A stretch of 64,000 nt of DNA from the NCBI RefSeq assembly GCF_026167525.1, contig NZ_CP110679.1:2777501-2841500 (forward strand). Direction: 5' to 3'. The stretch comes from Sphingomonas sp. M1-B02. GTDB lineage: Bacteria; Pseudomonadota; Alphaproteobacteria; Sphingomonadales; Sphingomonadaceae. Positions 47,743 through 55,873 of this stretch are shown piece by piece. The notes under the pieces were generated by a model. It searched no databases and had not been told where the DNA came from. It saw only the letters and a program-made list of their open reading frames with translations. Within the stretch, counting starts at the first letter, position 1; each line of letters begins with the position of its first letter. Made by a program: the position numbers and the translations under genes.

Positions 47743-48128
47743 ACTGGACCGAGCTTGGCGGCTCGCTCGCCGCGATCCTCGTCCTCGCCTGGATCGCTCG
47801 GCTGCTCAAGCTGGGCGAGAGCCGCATCTCCGACGAAAAGACCGCGGCTGAGATGGCCGAGGAGATATTGCCCGGCTTCACCGCGCGCGAGGCGCTGGTC
47901 AGCAGCGACGGATCGGCGGCGCTGGTTCTGGGCAATGGCGCGATTGCGCTGCTCAAGCGGCACGGCGCGAAGGTCGCGGCGCGGCGGATGAGCGCGCCCT
48001 TGTGGCGGCGCCCCGCCGCCGAAGGGGTGACGATCGAGACCGGCGAGCGGATGTTCGGGCCGGTCACCCTGCTCGGTGTGCTGCCCGAGGATGTCGCGAG
48101 GCTGGAATCGCAACTGACAGTGATGTAA
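47739..48128 (+). CDS. Small membrane-anchored protein of unknown function
   Basis: 129 residues. One N-terminal membrane helix (LGGSLAAILVLAWIARLLKL) followed by a cytoplasmic alpha/beta-looking domain (KTAAEMAEEILPGFTAREAL, SSDGSAALVLGNGAIALLKR). No family is recognised. Its ATG overlaps the TIGR01244 stop, and the next gene starts 10 bases after its stop, so it belongs to the same transcript. Confidence 0.75.
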   Translation: MNWTELGGSLAAILVLAWIARLLKLGESRISDEKTAAEMAEEILPGFTAREALVSSDGSAALVLGNGAIALLKRHGAKVAARRMSAPLWRRPAAEGVTIETGERMFGPVTLLGVLPEDVARLESQLTVM

Positions 48129-48138
48129 GTATCGCGGG

Positions 48139-49098
48139 ATGGAGCTTCCCGATCCCGTGACGCTGGCGGTGCCCGCCTTCGTGCTGCTGGTCCTGGCGGA
48201 GATGATCGTCGCGCGGCTCCGCGATCGCAGCCGCTACGAATCGCGCGATACGCTGACGTCGCTTTCGCTCGGGCTGGGGAGCACGGTGGCGGGGCTGCTT
48301 TCGGGCGGGCTGGTGTTCGCGCTGGCACTGTGGGTGTGGCAGTTCCGCCTCTTCGACATCGGTTTTGCCTGGTATTGGTTCGTGATCGCCTTCGTGATCG
48401 ACGATCTGGCTTACTATGTCTTCCACCGCTCGGCGCACCGGGTGCGCTGGTTCTGGGCGAGCCATGTCATCCACCATTCGAGCCAGCATTATAATCTGTC
48501 GACCGCGCTCAGGCAGACCTGGACGGGCTTCTTCAGCCTGGGCTTCCTTTTTCGCCTGCCCTTGTTCCTGATCGGCTTTCCGCCGGCGATGGTGTTCTTC
48601 GTGGCGGGGCTGAATTTGGTCTATCAATTCTGGATCCATACCGAAGCGATTCGGAGGATGCCGGGCTGGTTCGAGGCGGTGATGAACACGCCCTCGCACC
48701 ACCGCGTCCATCATGCGACCAACCCGCGCTATCTCGACCGCAACTATGCCGGGGTGTTCATCGTCTGGGACCGGCTGTTCGGCACGTTCGAGCCCGAGCG
48801 CGACGATGACAGGCCCCGCTATGGCATCGTCAAGGATCTGGGCAGCTTCAACCTGATCTGGGCGGCGACGCATGAGTGGGTGGGGATTGCCAAGGACGTG
48901 TGGCACGCGCCCGATTGGCGTTCGCGGATCGGCTATATGGTTCGCCCGCCGGGCTGGAGCCATGACGGCAGCCGCGATACATCCGAAACGATAAAAAGGC
49001 GCTGGGAGGCGCGGCAACAGGAGGGGGCAGCGTGGAAGAAGCCGACATCGTCGTCATCGGCGGAGGATCGGGCGGGAGCGCCGCCGCAGGTCGCCTGA
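48139..49098 (+). CDS. Sterol desaturase / fatty acid hydroxylase family membrane enzyme
   Basis: 319 residues with four to five membrane helices. His boxes: YYVFHRSAHRVRWFWASHVI followed by HHSS, and THTEAI-like WIHTEAI with SHHRVHHATN near residue 195. This layout (longer C-terminus, WDRLFGTFEPERDD) matches the bacterial sterol-desaturase subgroup rather than the shorter enzyme at 33798. Substrate unknown; lipid or hopanoid modification is possible. The last 67 bases overlap the following GMC oxidoreductase gene in another frame, and the final ~25 residues are low-complexity. Confidence 0.88.
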   Translation: MELPDPVTLAVPAFVLLVLAEMIVARLRDRSRYESRDTLTSLSLGLGSTVAGLLSGGLVFALALWVWQFRLFDIGFAWYWFVIAFVIDDLAYYVFHRSAHRVRWFWASHVIHHSSQHYNLSTALRQTWTGFFSLGFLFRLPLFLIGFPPAMVFFVAGLNLVYQFWIHTEAIRRMPGWFEAVMNTPSHHRVHHATNPRYLDRNYAGVFIVWDRLFGTFEPERDDDRPRYGIVKDLGSFNLIWAATHEWVGIAKDVWHAPDWRSRIGYMVRPPGWSHDGSRDTSETIKRRWEARQQEGAAWKKPTSSSSAEDRAGAPPQVA

Positions 49099-50612
49099 GC
49101 GAGGGCGGAAAATATAGCGTCGCGGTGATCGAGGCGGGCGGGCGCAACACCAGCCTGAAGACGATCATGCCGGGCATGATGCCCTTCCAGTCGGACAAGA
49201 CCAACTGGCGCTTCGAGACGGTGCCGCAGGCGGGGCTCAACGGCCGCCGCGGCTACCAGCCGCGCGGGCGGGGGCTGGGCGGATCCTCGGCGATCAACGC
49301 GATGCTCTATGTCCGTGGGCATCCGGGCGATTATGACGAGTGGCGCGATCTGGGCTGCACCGGCTGGGGCTGGGACGACGTCCTCCCCTGGTTCAGAAAG
49401 TGCGAGCATAATGTCCGCGGCGCCGACGAGTATCATGGCGATGACGGCCCGCTATGGGTGAGCGACCAGGCGTTTGCGCACCCCGGCAGCCGTGCCTTCA
49501 TCGAGGCGGCGTCGCGGCTGCAGATTCCGGTGAACGACGATTTCAACGGGCCGCGGCAGGATGGCGTCGGCCTCTACCAGGTGACGCAGAAGGGCGGCGA
49601 GCGCTGGACCGCGTCGCGCGCCTATCTCTCGCAGAAGCGCGACACTCTGGAGATCCTTTGCGACGCGATGGTCGAGCGGATCCTGTTCGAGGATGGTCGC
49701 GTGTGGGGCGTGGCCTATCGGCGCGACGGGCAGGCGCGCGAGATTCGGGCGCGGCGGGCGGTGGTGCTGGCGGCGGGGGCGTTCCAGACGCCGCAGGTTC
49801 TGATGCTCTCCGGCATCGGACCCGGCGCGCATCTGCGCGAGATGGGGCTGGCGGTGCGGGTCGATCGGCCCGAAGTGGGCGAGGGTCTGCAGGACCATAT
49901 CGACTATACCGCGGCGTTCGAGACCGACGGCAGCCTGTTCCTCGGGCGATCGCCGGCGGGGACGATCAAGTCGCTGGGGGCGATGGCGCAGTGGCTGTTC
50001 ACGCGGCGCGGGGGAATGACGTCGCCTTATGCCGAGGCGGGGGGGTTCGTGCGGACCGAATTCGCCGGGGAGCGTCCCGACGTCCAGCTTCATTTCCTGA
50101 TCGCGATCGTCGAGGATCATGGCCGCGCGAAGGTCAAGGGGCATGGGTTTAGCTGCCATGCCTGCGTGCTCCGCCCCGAGAGCCGGGGGACGGTGCGGCT
50201 GCAGTCGCTCGATGCCAGCGCGCCGCCGCGGATCGATCCCAACTTCCTCGCGGACCAGCGCGACGTCGAGGTGCTCAAGCAGGGGGTGCGGGCGATGTAC
50301 CGCATCCTGCAGACGCCGCCGATGGCCGACTATAAGGGCCGCGACCGCTATCCGATCGACCTGGCCGACGATGCCGCGCTCGAACGGCTGATCCGGGCGC
50401 GGGCGGACACCGTCTATCACCCGGTGGGGACGGCGCGGATGGGATCGGACGCGGGCGCGGTGGTCGATCCGCGGCTTCGGGTGCGCGGGGTGGACGGGCT
50501 CTATGTCGCTGACGCCTCGGTGATGCCGCGGCTGGTGGGGGGAAATACCAATGCGCCGAGCATATTGATCGGCGAGCGCTGCGCGGCGTTCGTGGCTGAG
50601 GATCTGGGGTAG
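49032..50612 (+). CDS. GMC-family FAD-dependent alcohol/choline-type oxidoreductase
   Basis: 526 residues. FAD motif DIVVIGGGSGGSAAAGRLSE, GMC signature 1 (RGLGGSSAINAMLYVRGHPG), signature 2 (GAFQTPQVLMLSGIGPG) and the C-terminal HPVGTARMG with NTNAPSILIGERCA are present; the active-site His and Asn fit an alcohol oxidase/dehydrogenase. Substrate not assignable. It starts at a GTG with GGAGGGG nine bases upstream, inside the end of the desaturase gene. A half-palindrome CCTCCCCGGCACGGGGAG follows its stop at 50618. Confidence 0.93.
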   Translation: MEEADIVVIGGGSGGSAAAGRLSEGGKYSVAVIEAGGRNTSLKTIMPGMMPFQSDKTNWRFETVPQAGLNGRRGYQPRGRGLGGSSAINAMLYVRGHPGDYDEWRDLGCTGWGWDDVLPWFRKCEHNVRGADEYHGDDGPLWVSDQAFAHPGSRAFIEAASRLQIPVNDDFNGPRQDGVGLYQVTQKGGERWTASRAYLSQKRDTLEILCDAMVERILFEDGRVWGVAYRRDGQAREIRARRAVVLAAGAFQTPQVLMLSGIGPGAHLREMGLAVRVDRPEVGEGLQDHIDYTAAFETDGSLFLGRSPAGTIKSLGAMAQWLFTRRGGMTSPYAEAGGFVRTEFAGERPDVQLHFLIAIVEDHGRAKVKGHGFSCHACVLRPESRGTVRLQSLDASAPPRIDPNFLADQRDVEVLKQGVRAMYRILQTPPMADYKGRDRYPIDLADDAALERLIRARADTVYHPVGTARMGSDAGAVVDPRLRVRGVDGLYVADASVMPRLVGGNTNAPSILIGERCAAFVAEDLG

Positions 50613-50634
50613 CGATCCTCCCCGGCACGGGGAG

Positions 50635-50670
50635 ATAAAAAAGGGCCGGCGGTTCGAAAACCACCGGCCC
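50635..50670 (-). terminator. Rho-independent terminator of glnK-amtB
   Basis: On the minus strand a 12-bp stem (GGGCCGGTGGTT with AACCGCCGGCCC, one mismatch) is followed by six T. It lies 69 bases after the amtB stop and between convergent genes. Confidence 0.9.
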
Positions 50671-50738
50671 AGTGTGTCCGCAGGAGGAACGTCGGGTGGG
50701 ACGCCGCGCCGGAGAGGAAGCGCGGCGGCCCGAACTTG

Positions 50739-52160
50739 TCAGTAGTTGTAGGCGCGCTCGCCATGTTCGTTGATGTCGAGCCCTTCGACTTCGACTTCAG
50801 CGCTCGGGCGAAGGCCGATCGTGTATTTGAGGCCGAGGAACAGGATCGCCGAGACGGTGCCGGTCCACAGGACGGTGACGCCGACTGCCCAGAGCTGGGT
50901 GATCACCTGGGTGCCCATGACATATTCGCCGGCCTTGGCGACGGGCGCGGTGTAATCGATCCAGCCCTGGCCGCCGAGCGCGGGATCGGCGACGATGCCG
51001 GTGCCGATCGCGCCGATGATGCCGCCGACGGCATGGATGCCGAACACGTCGAGCGTATCGTCATATTTCAGCTTGTTCTTCACCGTGCTGACGAAGAAGA
51101 AGCAGACCAGGCTGGCGACCGCGCCGAGCAGGATCGCGGTGCCGGGGTGGGCGAAGCCCGCCGCCGGCGTGATCGCCACCAGACCGGCGACGACGCCCGA
51201 GGCCGCGCCGAGCAGCGACGGCTTCTTGTGCACGATCTGCTCGATGATCGCCCAGGCGGCACCGGCGGCCGCCGTGGCGGTCAGCGTGTTGATGAAGGCC
51301 AGCGCACCGAAGGCGTTCGCCTCGAGGCCCGAGCCGGCGTTGAAGCCGAACCAGCCGATCCACAGCAAGGAGGCACCGATCATGGTCATCACCAGGCTGT
51401 GCGGCGGCATCGGCTCGGTCTGATAGCCGATGCGCTTGCCGATCACGAGGCAGCCGACCAGGCCGGCGACACCCGCATTGATGTGCACCACGGTGCCACC
51501 GGCGAAGTCGAGTGCGCCCCAGCCCCACAGCAGACCGGTGTCGGTCGGCGCGGTGTGGAGGAAGTCCGGACCCGGCCAGTACCAGACCATGTGGGCGAGC
51601 GGGAAATAGGCGAAGGTCAGCCACAGCACCGTGAAGATGATCAGCGGGGTGAACTTCACGCGCTCGGCGAACGCCCCGACGATCAGCGCCGGCGTGATGC
51701 AGGCGAAGGTCATCTGGAAGATCACGAAGATATATTCGGGCAGATAGACCGAATTCGAGAAGGTCGCCGCCAGGGTCGTCGGATCGACTCCCTTTAGGAA
51801 CATCTTGTCGAGGCCGCCGAACAGGCTCGGGAAGGGCGAGCCGGTCGAGGTGAAGGCCATCGAATAGCCCCAGCTGAACCAGACCAGGGCCGCGACGCAG
51901 ACGATCGTCAGTACCTGCATCAGCACCGAGAGCATGTTCTTGGTGCGGACCAGGCCGCCATAGAAGAGCGCGAGCGCGGGCACCGACATCATCAGCACGA
52001 ATGCGGAGGCGACGAGCATCCAGGCGACATCGCCCTTGTTGACCATCTCCGCGGTCGGCGTGAACGGCGCCGCGGGTGCGGCAGCCTCCTGCGCCCAGGC
52101 AGGCAAGGCCGCGAAGAGGGCGAACCCCGCTCCGGCGGCGAATTTGGTTGCTAGCTTCAT
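50739..52160 (-). CDS. amtB: Ammonium transporter AmtB
   Basis: 473 residues with a signal-like N-terminus (MKLATKFAAGAGFALFAALP) and eleven membrane helices; family motifs include DFAGGTVVHINAGVAGLVG and GFNAGSGLEANAFGALAF, with pore His residues in VFGIHAVGGI and the VHINAG segment. It conducts NH3/NH4+ into the cell and is gated by GlnK. The ATG at 52160 is preceded by AAGGGGGATCAG; an ATG at 52178 overlapping the glnK stop would add six residues. It is cotranscribed with glnK from the sigma-54 promoter at 52550. Confidence 0.97.
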   Translation of the reverse strand: MKLATKFAAGAGFALFAALPAWAQEAAAPAAPFTPTAEMVNKGDVAWMLVASAFVLMMSVPALALFYGGLVRTKNMLSVLMQVLTIVCVAALVWFSWGYSMAFTSTGSPFPSLFGGLDKMFLKGVDPTTLAATFSNSVYLPEYIFVIFQMTFACITPALIVGAFAERVKFTPLIIFTVLWLTFAYFPLAHMVWYWPGPDFLHTAPTDTGLLWGWGALDFAGGTVVHINAGVAGLVGCLVIGKRIGYQTEPMPPHSLVMTMIGASLLWIGWFGFNAGSGLEANAFGALAFINTLTATAAAGAAWAIIEQIVHKKPSLLGAASGVVAGLVAITPAAGFAHPGTAILLGAVASLVCFFFVSTVKNKLKYDDTLDVFGIHAVGGIIGAIGTGIVADPALGGQGWIDYTAPVAKAGEYVMGTQVITQLWAVGVTVLWTGTVSAILFLGLKYTIGLRPSAEVEVEGLDINEHGERAYNY

Positions 52161-52174
52161 CTGATCCCCCTTCA

Positions 52175-52513
52175 TCACAGCGCGGTCTCGTTGGTCTCGC
52201 CGGTGCGGATGCGCACGGCCTGACCGACATCGAGGACGAAAATCTTGCCGTCGCCGATCGCGCCGGTGCTGGCCGCCGCCTGGATCGCTTCGACCACCCG
52301 GTCGGCGACATCCGAGCCGCAGGCGACCTCGATCTTTATCTTCGGCACCATGTTGGTGCTGTATTCCGCGCCCCGATAGATTTCGGTCTGGCCCTTCTGG
52401 CGGCCGAACCCCTTGACCTCGGACACGGTCATGCCCGTCACGCCCACGCCCGTGAGCGCCTCGCGGACCTCATCGAGCTTGAACGGTTTGATGATGGCGA
52501 TGATCAGCTTCAT
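52175..52513 (-). CDS. glnK: Nitrogen regulatory PII protein GlnK
   Basis: 112 residues, the standard PII length. MKLIIAIIKPFKLDEVREAL, the T-loop with the uridylylated Tyr51 (GQTEIYRGAEY) and the C-terminal GDGKIFVLDVGQAVRIRTGE are all conserved. It senses ATP, ADP, 2-oxoglutarate and uridylylation and blocks AmtB at high ammonium. The ATG at 52513 is the normal PII start; the frame continues to 52561 without meaning. It is the first gene of the operon with amtB, and its promoter has a sigma-54 site. Confidence 0.97.
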   Translation of the reverse strand: MKLIIAIIKPFKLDEVREALTGVGVTGMTVSEVKGFGRQKGQTEIYRGAEYSTNMVPKIKIEVACGSDVADRVVEAIQAAASTGAIGDGKIFVLDVGQAVRIRTGETNETAL

Positions 52514-52549
52514 TTCGCCCCCTATTGGCTGGTTACCCGGGGACGTAGG

Positions 52550-52565
52550 AGCAAGGGCCATGCCA
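52550..52565 (-). promoter_or_regulatory. Sigma-54 promoter of glnK-amtB
   Basis: The minus strand reads TGGCATGGCCCTTGCT: GG and GC are separated by ten bases, as in the -24/-12 consensus TGGCACG-N4-TTGCW, with one mismatch. The GC is 38 bases before the glnK ATG. NtrC dependence is expected; no clear NtrC site was identified by eye. Confidence 0.85.
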
Positions 52566-52658
52566 GACGGAAGAATCCAGCGATTCCAGCGCTTGGCGGC
52601 GCAATCATCTATTAGCGAAAGGTAAATTTTTGTGCAGATGCGAAAGCCTGCTCAAAAA

Positions 52659-52862
52659 TCAGGCAGGATCTTCCAGTATTTTCAGCGCCGCGACATAGTC
52701 GTCGTCGTCGACCATCACGCGGACGGGGATCAGGAAATAACTGCCGTCTGCGATGCTCGTTCCCGCGTCGAAGACGAAGGACATGATCTCCTCGGACTCG
52801 AGACGGCCCTGGACGATATGGGCCTCCTGCCGATCGAAGCGGCCGAGTTCGACGAGTGCCAT
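52659..52862 (-). CDS. DUF2007 putative signal-transducing protein
   Basis: 67 residues. MALVELGRFDRQEAHIVQGR (the Ala-x-x-x-Gln-Ala helix), then LESEEIMSFVFDAGTSIADG and IPVRVMVDDDDYVAAL fit DUF2007, a small ferredoxin-like fold found as a putative PII-like signal transducer; ligand unknown. Its ATG overlaps the DUF5996 stop by one base (TGATG). The neighbouring glnK-amtB operon ends no closer than the sigma-54 site. Confidence 0.85.
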   Translation of the reverse strand: MALVELGRFDRQEAHIVQGRLESEEIMSFVFDAGTSIADGSYFLIPVRVMVDDDDYVAALKILEDPA

Positions 52863-53794
52863 CAGAGCGGCCGGGGCCGGCGGGGGACGCCGATTGGGCA
52901 GTCGAACGCGGAGCAGTCCCAGTGCGCGAGGTCGGCGGCGGCGTCATAAGTCGATTGTAGGAAGTCGGCGAGCGCAGCCTGCGGATCAGGCGCGGTGCGG
53001 ACCGCTTCATAATCGAGGAGGAATTCGCCCAGGGCGGCGTCGAAGCGCGCGGCTTCGGGTCGCACCTTGGCTTCGGCGAAGCCCTCGGGCCCGGGGTAGG
53101 CATAGGAATAGAAAGCCGCGTGCGGGTAGGCGTCGCTGCCCGGCCAGAAGCCGGCGCTCGACACTTCGTGACTATAGGCTTCGCGAGTCACATCGTCGGG
53201 CAGGCCGGGGACGCCCCCGGGATGCGGCGGCGCGCGGCGGCCCGAGAAGCGGGTGACTGCGAGATCGAAGCTGCCCCAGAAGAAATGGACCGGGCTCGCC
53301 TTGCCGAGGAAGCCGGTGCGGAAGCGTTTGAAGGCATGATCGACCTGGATGAGCGCGACGTGAAAGGCCTCGACCGCGGCGGGGTCGTAAGGGCGCTTCG
53401 CGCGGTCGTCGGGGAAGCGGATGGGATCGGGCATCTCGTTGGGGAGCGTATTGATCGTGACCGTAACACCGAGTTCGGCCAGCGTGGCCATCACCGCCGT
53501 ATGGAAATCGGCGATGCTGCCCGCCTGGAGCGGCAGCGCGCGGGTTTCGCCCGAGACGCAGGCGATGCGGAGCTGATGGTCGCGGAAGTCGAAGTCGATC
53601 TCGAACGGGCCGGTTTCCGACGGGATCGGCGAGGTGCCGAGGCCGCGTGGGGTCACGTAGAGCGGGACGTGCCAGCCATGATTGAGCCAGGGCGTCAGCG
53701 CGAGGCGGACCTTGCCGACGATCTGGGTCATCAACTGGAGATGCAGCGCGGTTTCGCGCCATCCGGACCAAGCGAGGACGGGCCAGTCGGTCAT
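52862..53794 (-). CDS. DUF5996 family protein
   Basis: 310 residues, soluble. WPVLAWSGWRETALHLQLMT near the start, VRLALTPWLNHGWHVPLYVT and HFFWGSFDLAVTRFSGRRAP are characteristic of DUF5996, whose function is unknown. Conserved His/Trp/Arg clusters suggest an enzyme. It is coupled to the downstream DUF2007 gene (overlapping stop/start) and divergent from the CcdA-CcdB pair, 51 bases apart. Confidence 0.85.
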   Translation of the reverse strand: MTDWPVLAWSGWRETALHLQLMTQIVGKVRLALTPWLNHGWHVPLYVTPRGLGTSPIPSETGPFEIDFDFRDHQLRIACVSGETRALPLQAGSIADFHTAVMATLAELGVTVTINTLPNEMPDPIRFPDDRAKRPYDPAAVEAFHVALIQVDHAFKRFRTGFLGKASPVHFFWGSFDLAVTRFSGRRAPPHPGGVPGLPDDVTREAYSHEVSSAGFWPGSDAYPHAAFYSYAYPGPEGFAEAKVRPEAARFDAALGEFLLDYEAVRTAPDPQAALADFLQSTYDAAADLAHWDCSAFDCPIGVPRRPRPL

Positions 53795-53824
53795 GCGCCG
53801 CTTCCTTAGTTGACGCGCTTCGGT

Positions 53825-53849
53825 TCATGCGCATATCCTCTGCGCATGA
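53825..53849 (+). promoter_or_regulatory. Operator/promoter of the ccdA-ccdB pair
   Basis: TCATGCGCA (53825-53833) and TGCGCATGA (53841-53849) are a perfect inverted repeat with a seven-base spacer. TTGACG at 53810 and TATCCT at 53834, 18 bases apart, form a plausible promoter overlapping it; the predicted transcript start falls at or near the ccdA ATG (53846). Autorepression by CcdA-CcdB is expected. Confidence 0.65.
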
Positions 53850-54091
53850 AGCACGACCCGCTCTCTTCTGGCAAGCGTAAGGCAGTCAATATCTCGCTCG
53901 ATACCGGCATCGTGGCGTTCGCGCGCGAGGCAGGGCTCAATCTTTCGCAAGTGTGCGAAGCCGCAATACGCGAGGCAACCCGAAAGGAAATGACGCGGCG
54001 CTGGCAGGAAGAGAACCGCGAGCGGATCGACGCGTGGAACGCCTGGATCGACGAACATGGGCTTCCGCTTGCCGAATATCGCCAGTTCTGA
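53846..54091 (+). CDS. ccdA: CcdA-family antitoxin
   Basis: 81 residues. An N-terminal ribbon-helix-helix (KRKAVNISLDTGIVAFAREA, LNLSQVCEAAIREATRKEM) binds DNA, and the C-terminal NRERIDAWNAWIDEHGLPLA is the gyrase-poison-binding tail typical of CcdA. It neutralises the following CcdB toxin. The ATG at 53846 lies inside the right arm of the operator and near the predicted transcription start, so the message may be leaderless. The stop overlaps the ccdB ATG (TGATG). Confidence 0.92.
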   Translation: MKHDPLSSGKRKAVNISLDTGIVAFAREAGLNLSQVCEAAIREATRKEMTRRWQEENRERIDAWNAWIDEHGLPLAEYRQF

Positions 54092-54387
54092 TGGCACAAT
54101 TCGATGTGCACCGTGCGGCAAACGGCACGCTGCTGGTCGACTGCCAGGCTGACACGCTTTCCCATCTGAATACGCGCCTGGTGGTTCCCCTGCTCCCGGT
54201 CGCACAGGTGCCGCCTGCTACCGACCGGCTGCACCCCATATTGATGGTAGACGGAAGCCCGTTCGTGCTCGCCGTGCAGATGACCGCATCGATACCGGCG
54301 CGTGAATTGTCGAGGCCGATCGAGTCACTGGCGGCAGATCGCTATACGATCGTCGGCGCAGTCGATCTATTGCTCACCGGGGTCTGA
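54091..54387 (+). CDS. ccdB: CcdB-family gyrase-poison toxin
   Basis: 98 residues. MAQFDVHRAANGTLLVDCQA, LNTRLVVPLLPVAQVPPATD, HPILMVDGSPFVLAVQMTAS and IVGAVDLLLTGV follow CcdB throughout. CcdB traps DNA gyrase on DNA when the antitoxin is lost. The C-terminal three residues that contact gyrase in F-plasmid CcdB (Trp-Gly-Ile) are replaced by Thr-Gly-Val here, so activity is uncertain. It begins within the ccdA stop and abuts the convergent tldD gene with no gap. Confidence 0.92.
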   Translation: MAQFDVHRAANGTLLVDCQADTLSHLNTRLVVPLLPVAQVPPATDRLHPILMVDGSPFVLAVQMTASIPARELSRPIESLAADRYTIVGAVDLLLTGV

Positions 54388-55815
54388 TCAGGCCGCGGTC
54401 CCGCCCACCGTCAGCCCCTCGACCAGCAGGCTTGGCTGGCCGACGCCGGCCGGAACGCTCTGCCCGCCCTTGCCGCACATGCCGACGCCTTCGTCGAGCG
54501 CGAAATCGTTGCCGATGCCGGTGACGCGGGTGAGCACCGAAGGGCCGTCGCCGATCAGCGTCGCGCCCTTGATCGGGCGGCCGAGCTTGCCATTCTCGAT
54601 CCGGTAGGCCTCGGTGCAGGAGAAGACGAACTTGCCCGAGACAATATCGACCTGGCCGCCGCCGAAGCTCTTGGCGTAGATGCCTTTCTTCACGCGACTC
54701 ATCAGCTCGGCGGGATCGTCGCGTCCCCCCTTCATGAACGTGTTTGTCATGCGCGGCATCGGCGCGTGCTGGAACGATTCACGACGGCCGTTGCCGGTGG
54801 CCTCGACCCCCATCAGCCGGGCGTTGAGGCGATCCTGCATATAGCCTTTGAGGATGCCGTCCTCGATCAGGATCGTCTCGCGGGTGGGCGTGCCTTCGTC
54901 GTCGATCGACAGCGAACCGCGGCGATCGTGGAGCGAGCCGTCGTCGACCACGGTGACCCCGGGGGCGGCAACGCGCTCGCCGATGCGTCCCGAGAAGGCG
55001 CTGGTGCCCTTGCGGTTGAAATCGCCCTCCAGCCCGTGGCCGATCGCTTCGTGGAGGAGGACGCCGGGCCAGCCTGGGCCGCACAGCACGGTCATGTCGC
55101 CGGCCGGGGCATCCTCGGCATCAAGGTTTACCAGAGCCTGCGCCAGCGCCTCGTCGATCGCGCGGTTCCAGGTCGCGGGTTCGAACAGCCGATCGTAAAG
55201 GGTGCGACCGCCGGTGCCGAAGGTGCCGGTCTCGCGGCGACCGCCCTGCTCGACGACGACGGTGACGTTGAGGCGGACGAGTGGGCGGACGTCGGTGGCG
55301 ATGAAGCCGTCGGGTCGCACGATCTCGACCACGCTCCATGATCCGATGAGCCCGACCGAGACCTGGACGACGCGGGGATCGCGCGCGCGCGCGGCGGCGT
55401 CGATCGTCTGGCAGAGATTCACCTTGTCGGCGAAGGGGACGAGATCGAGCGGATCGGCGTGGGTGTAGAGATGGCGGTTATTGCCCTGGGGCGGGGCCGC
55501 CTTGGCCGATTTGCCAGGCTCGATCAGCGCCATCGTCTCGGCGGCGCGGCGGATCGCGGCGGGGCTGATCTCGTTGGCGTGGGCGAAGGCGGTGGTCTCG
55601 CCGGAGACTGCACGAAGGCCGAAGCCCGACTGGGTGTCGTAGGAGGCGGTCTTGAGCCGGCCGTCGTCGAAGCCGAATGCCTCGGACTTGCGATATTGGA
55701 GATAGAGTTCGCCATCCTCGGCGCTCGACAATGCCTCGGCGGTCAGGCGGGTTGCGGTTTCGGGATCGAGGGCGTCGCGATAGAGGAAGGCGCGGGGATC
55801 GGAGGGAATGGTCAT
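54388..55815 (-). CDS. tldD: Metalloprotease TldD
   Basis: 475 residues, the normal size. The zinc motif is LLHEAIGHGLEGD (HEXXXH, His255 to His260), with the C-terminal segment SCTEAYRIENGKLGRP typical of TldD. TldD works with TldE as a heterodimer that degrades unfolded or modified peptides and matures some peptide antibiotics; tldE is not in the window. It follows a set of small genes (zinc finger, frameshifted gene, 34-residue membrane protein) on the same strand and abuts ccdB. Confidence 0.95.
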   Translation of the reverse strand: MTIPSDPRAFLYRDALDPETATRLTAEALSSAEDGELYLQYRKSEAFGFDDGRLKTASYDTQSGFGLRAVSGETTAFAHANEISPAAIRRAAETMALIEPGKSAKAAPPQGNNRHLYTHADPLDLVPFADKVNLCQTIDAAARARDPRVVQVSVGLIGSWSVVEIVRPDGFIATDVRPLVRLNVTVVVEQGGRRETGTFGTGGRTLYDRLFEPATWNRAIDEALAQALVNLDAEDAPAGDMTVLCGPGWPGVLLHEAIGHGLEGDFNRKGTSAFSGRIGERVAAPGVTVVDDGSLHDRRGSLSIDDEGTPTRETILIEDGILKGYMQDRLNARLMGVEATGNGRRESFQHAPMPRMTNTFMKGGRDDPAELMSRVKKGIYAKSFGGGQVDIVSGKFVFSCTEAYRIENGKLGRPIKGATLIGDGPSVLTRVTGIGNDFALDEGVGMCGKGGQSVPAGVGQPSLLVEGLTVGGTAA

Positions 55816-55873
55816 CCCACCGATATAGGCAGCGATCCGGCGCTGTCACCCGGCGGCGATGCTCCCGACGCGT

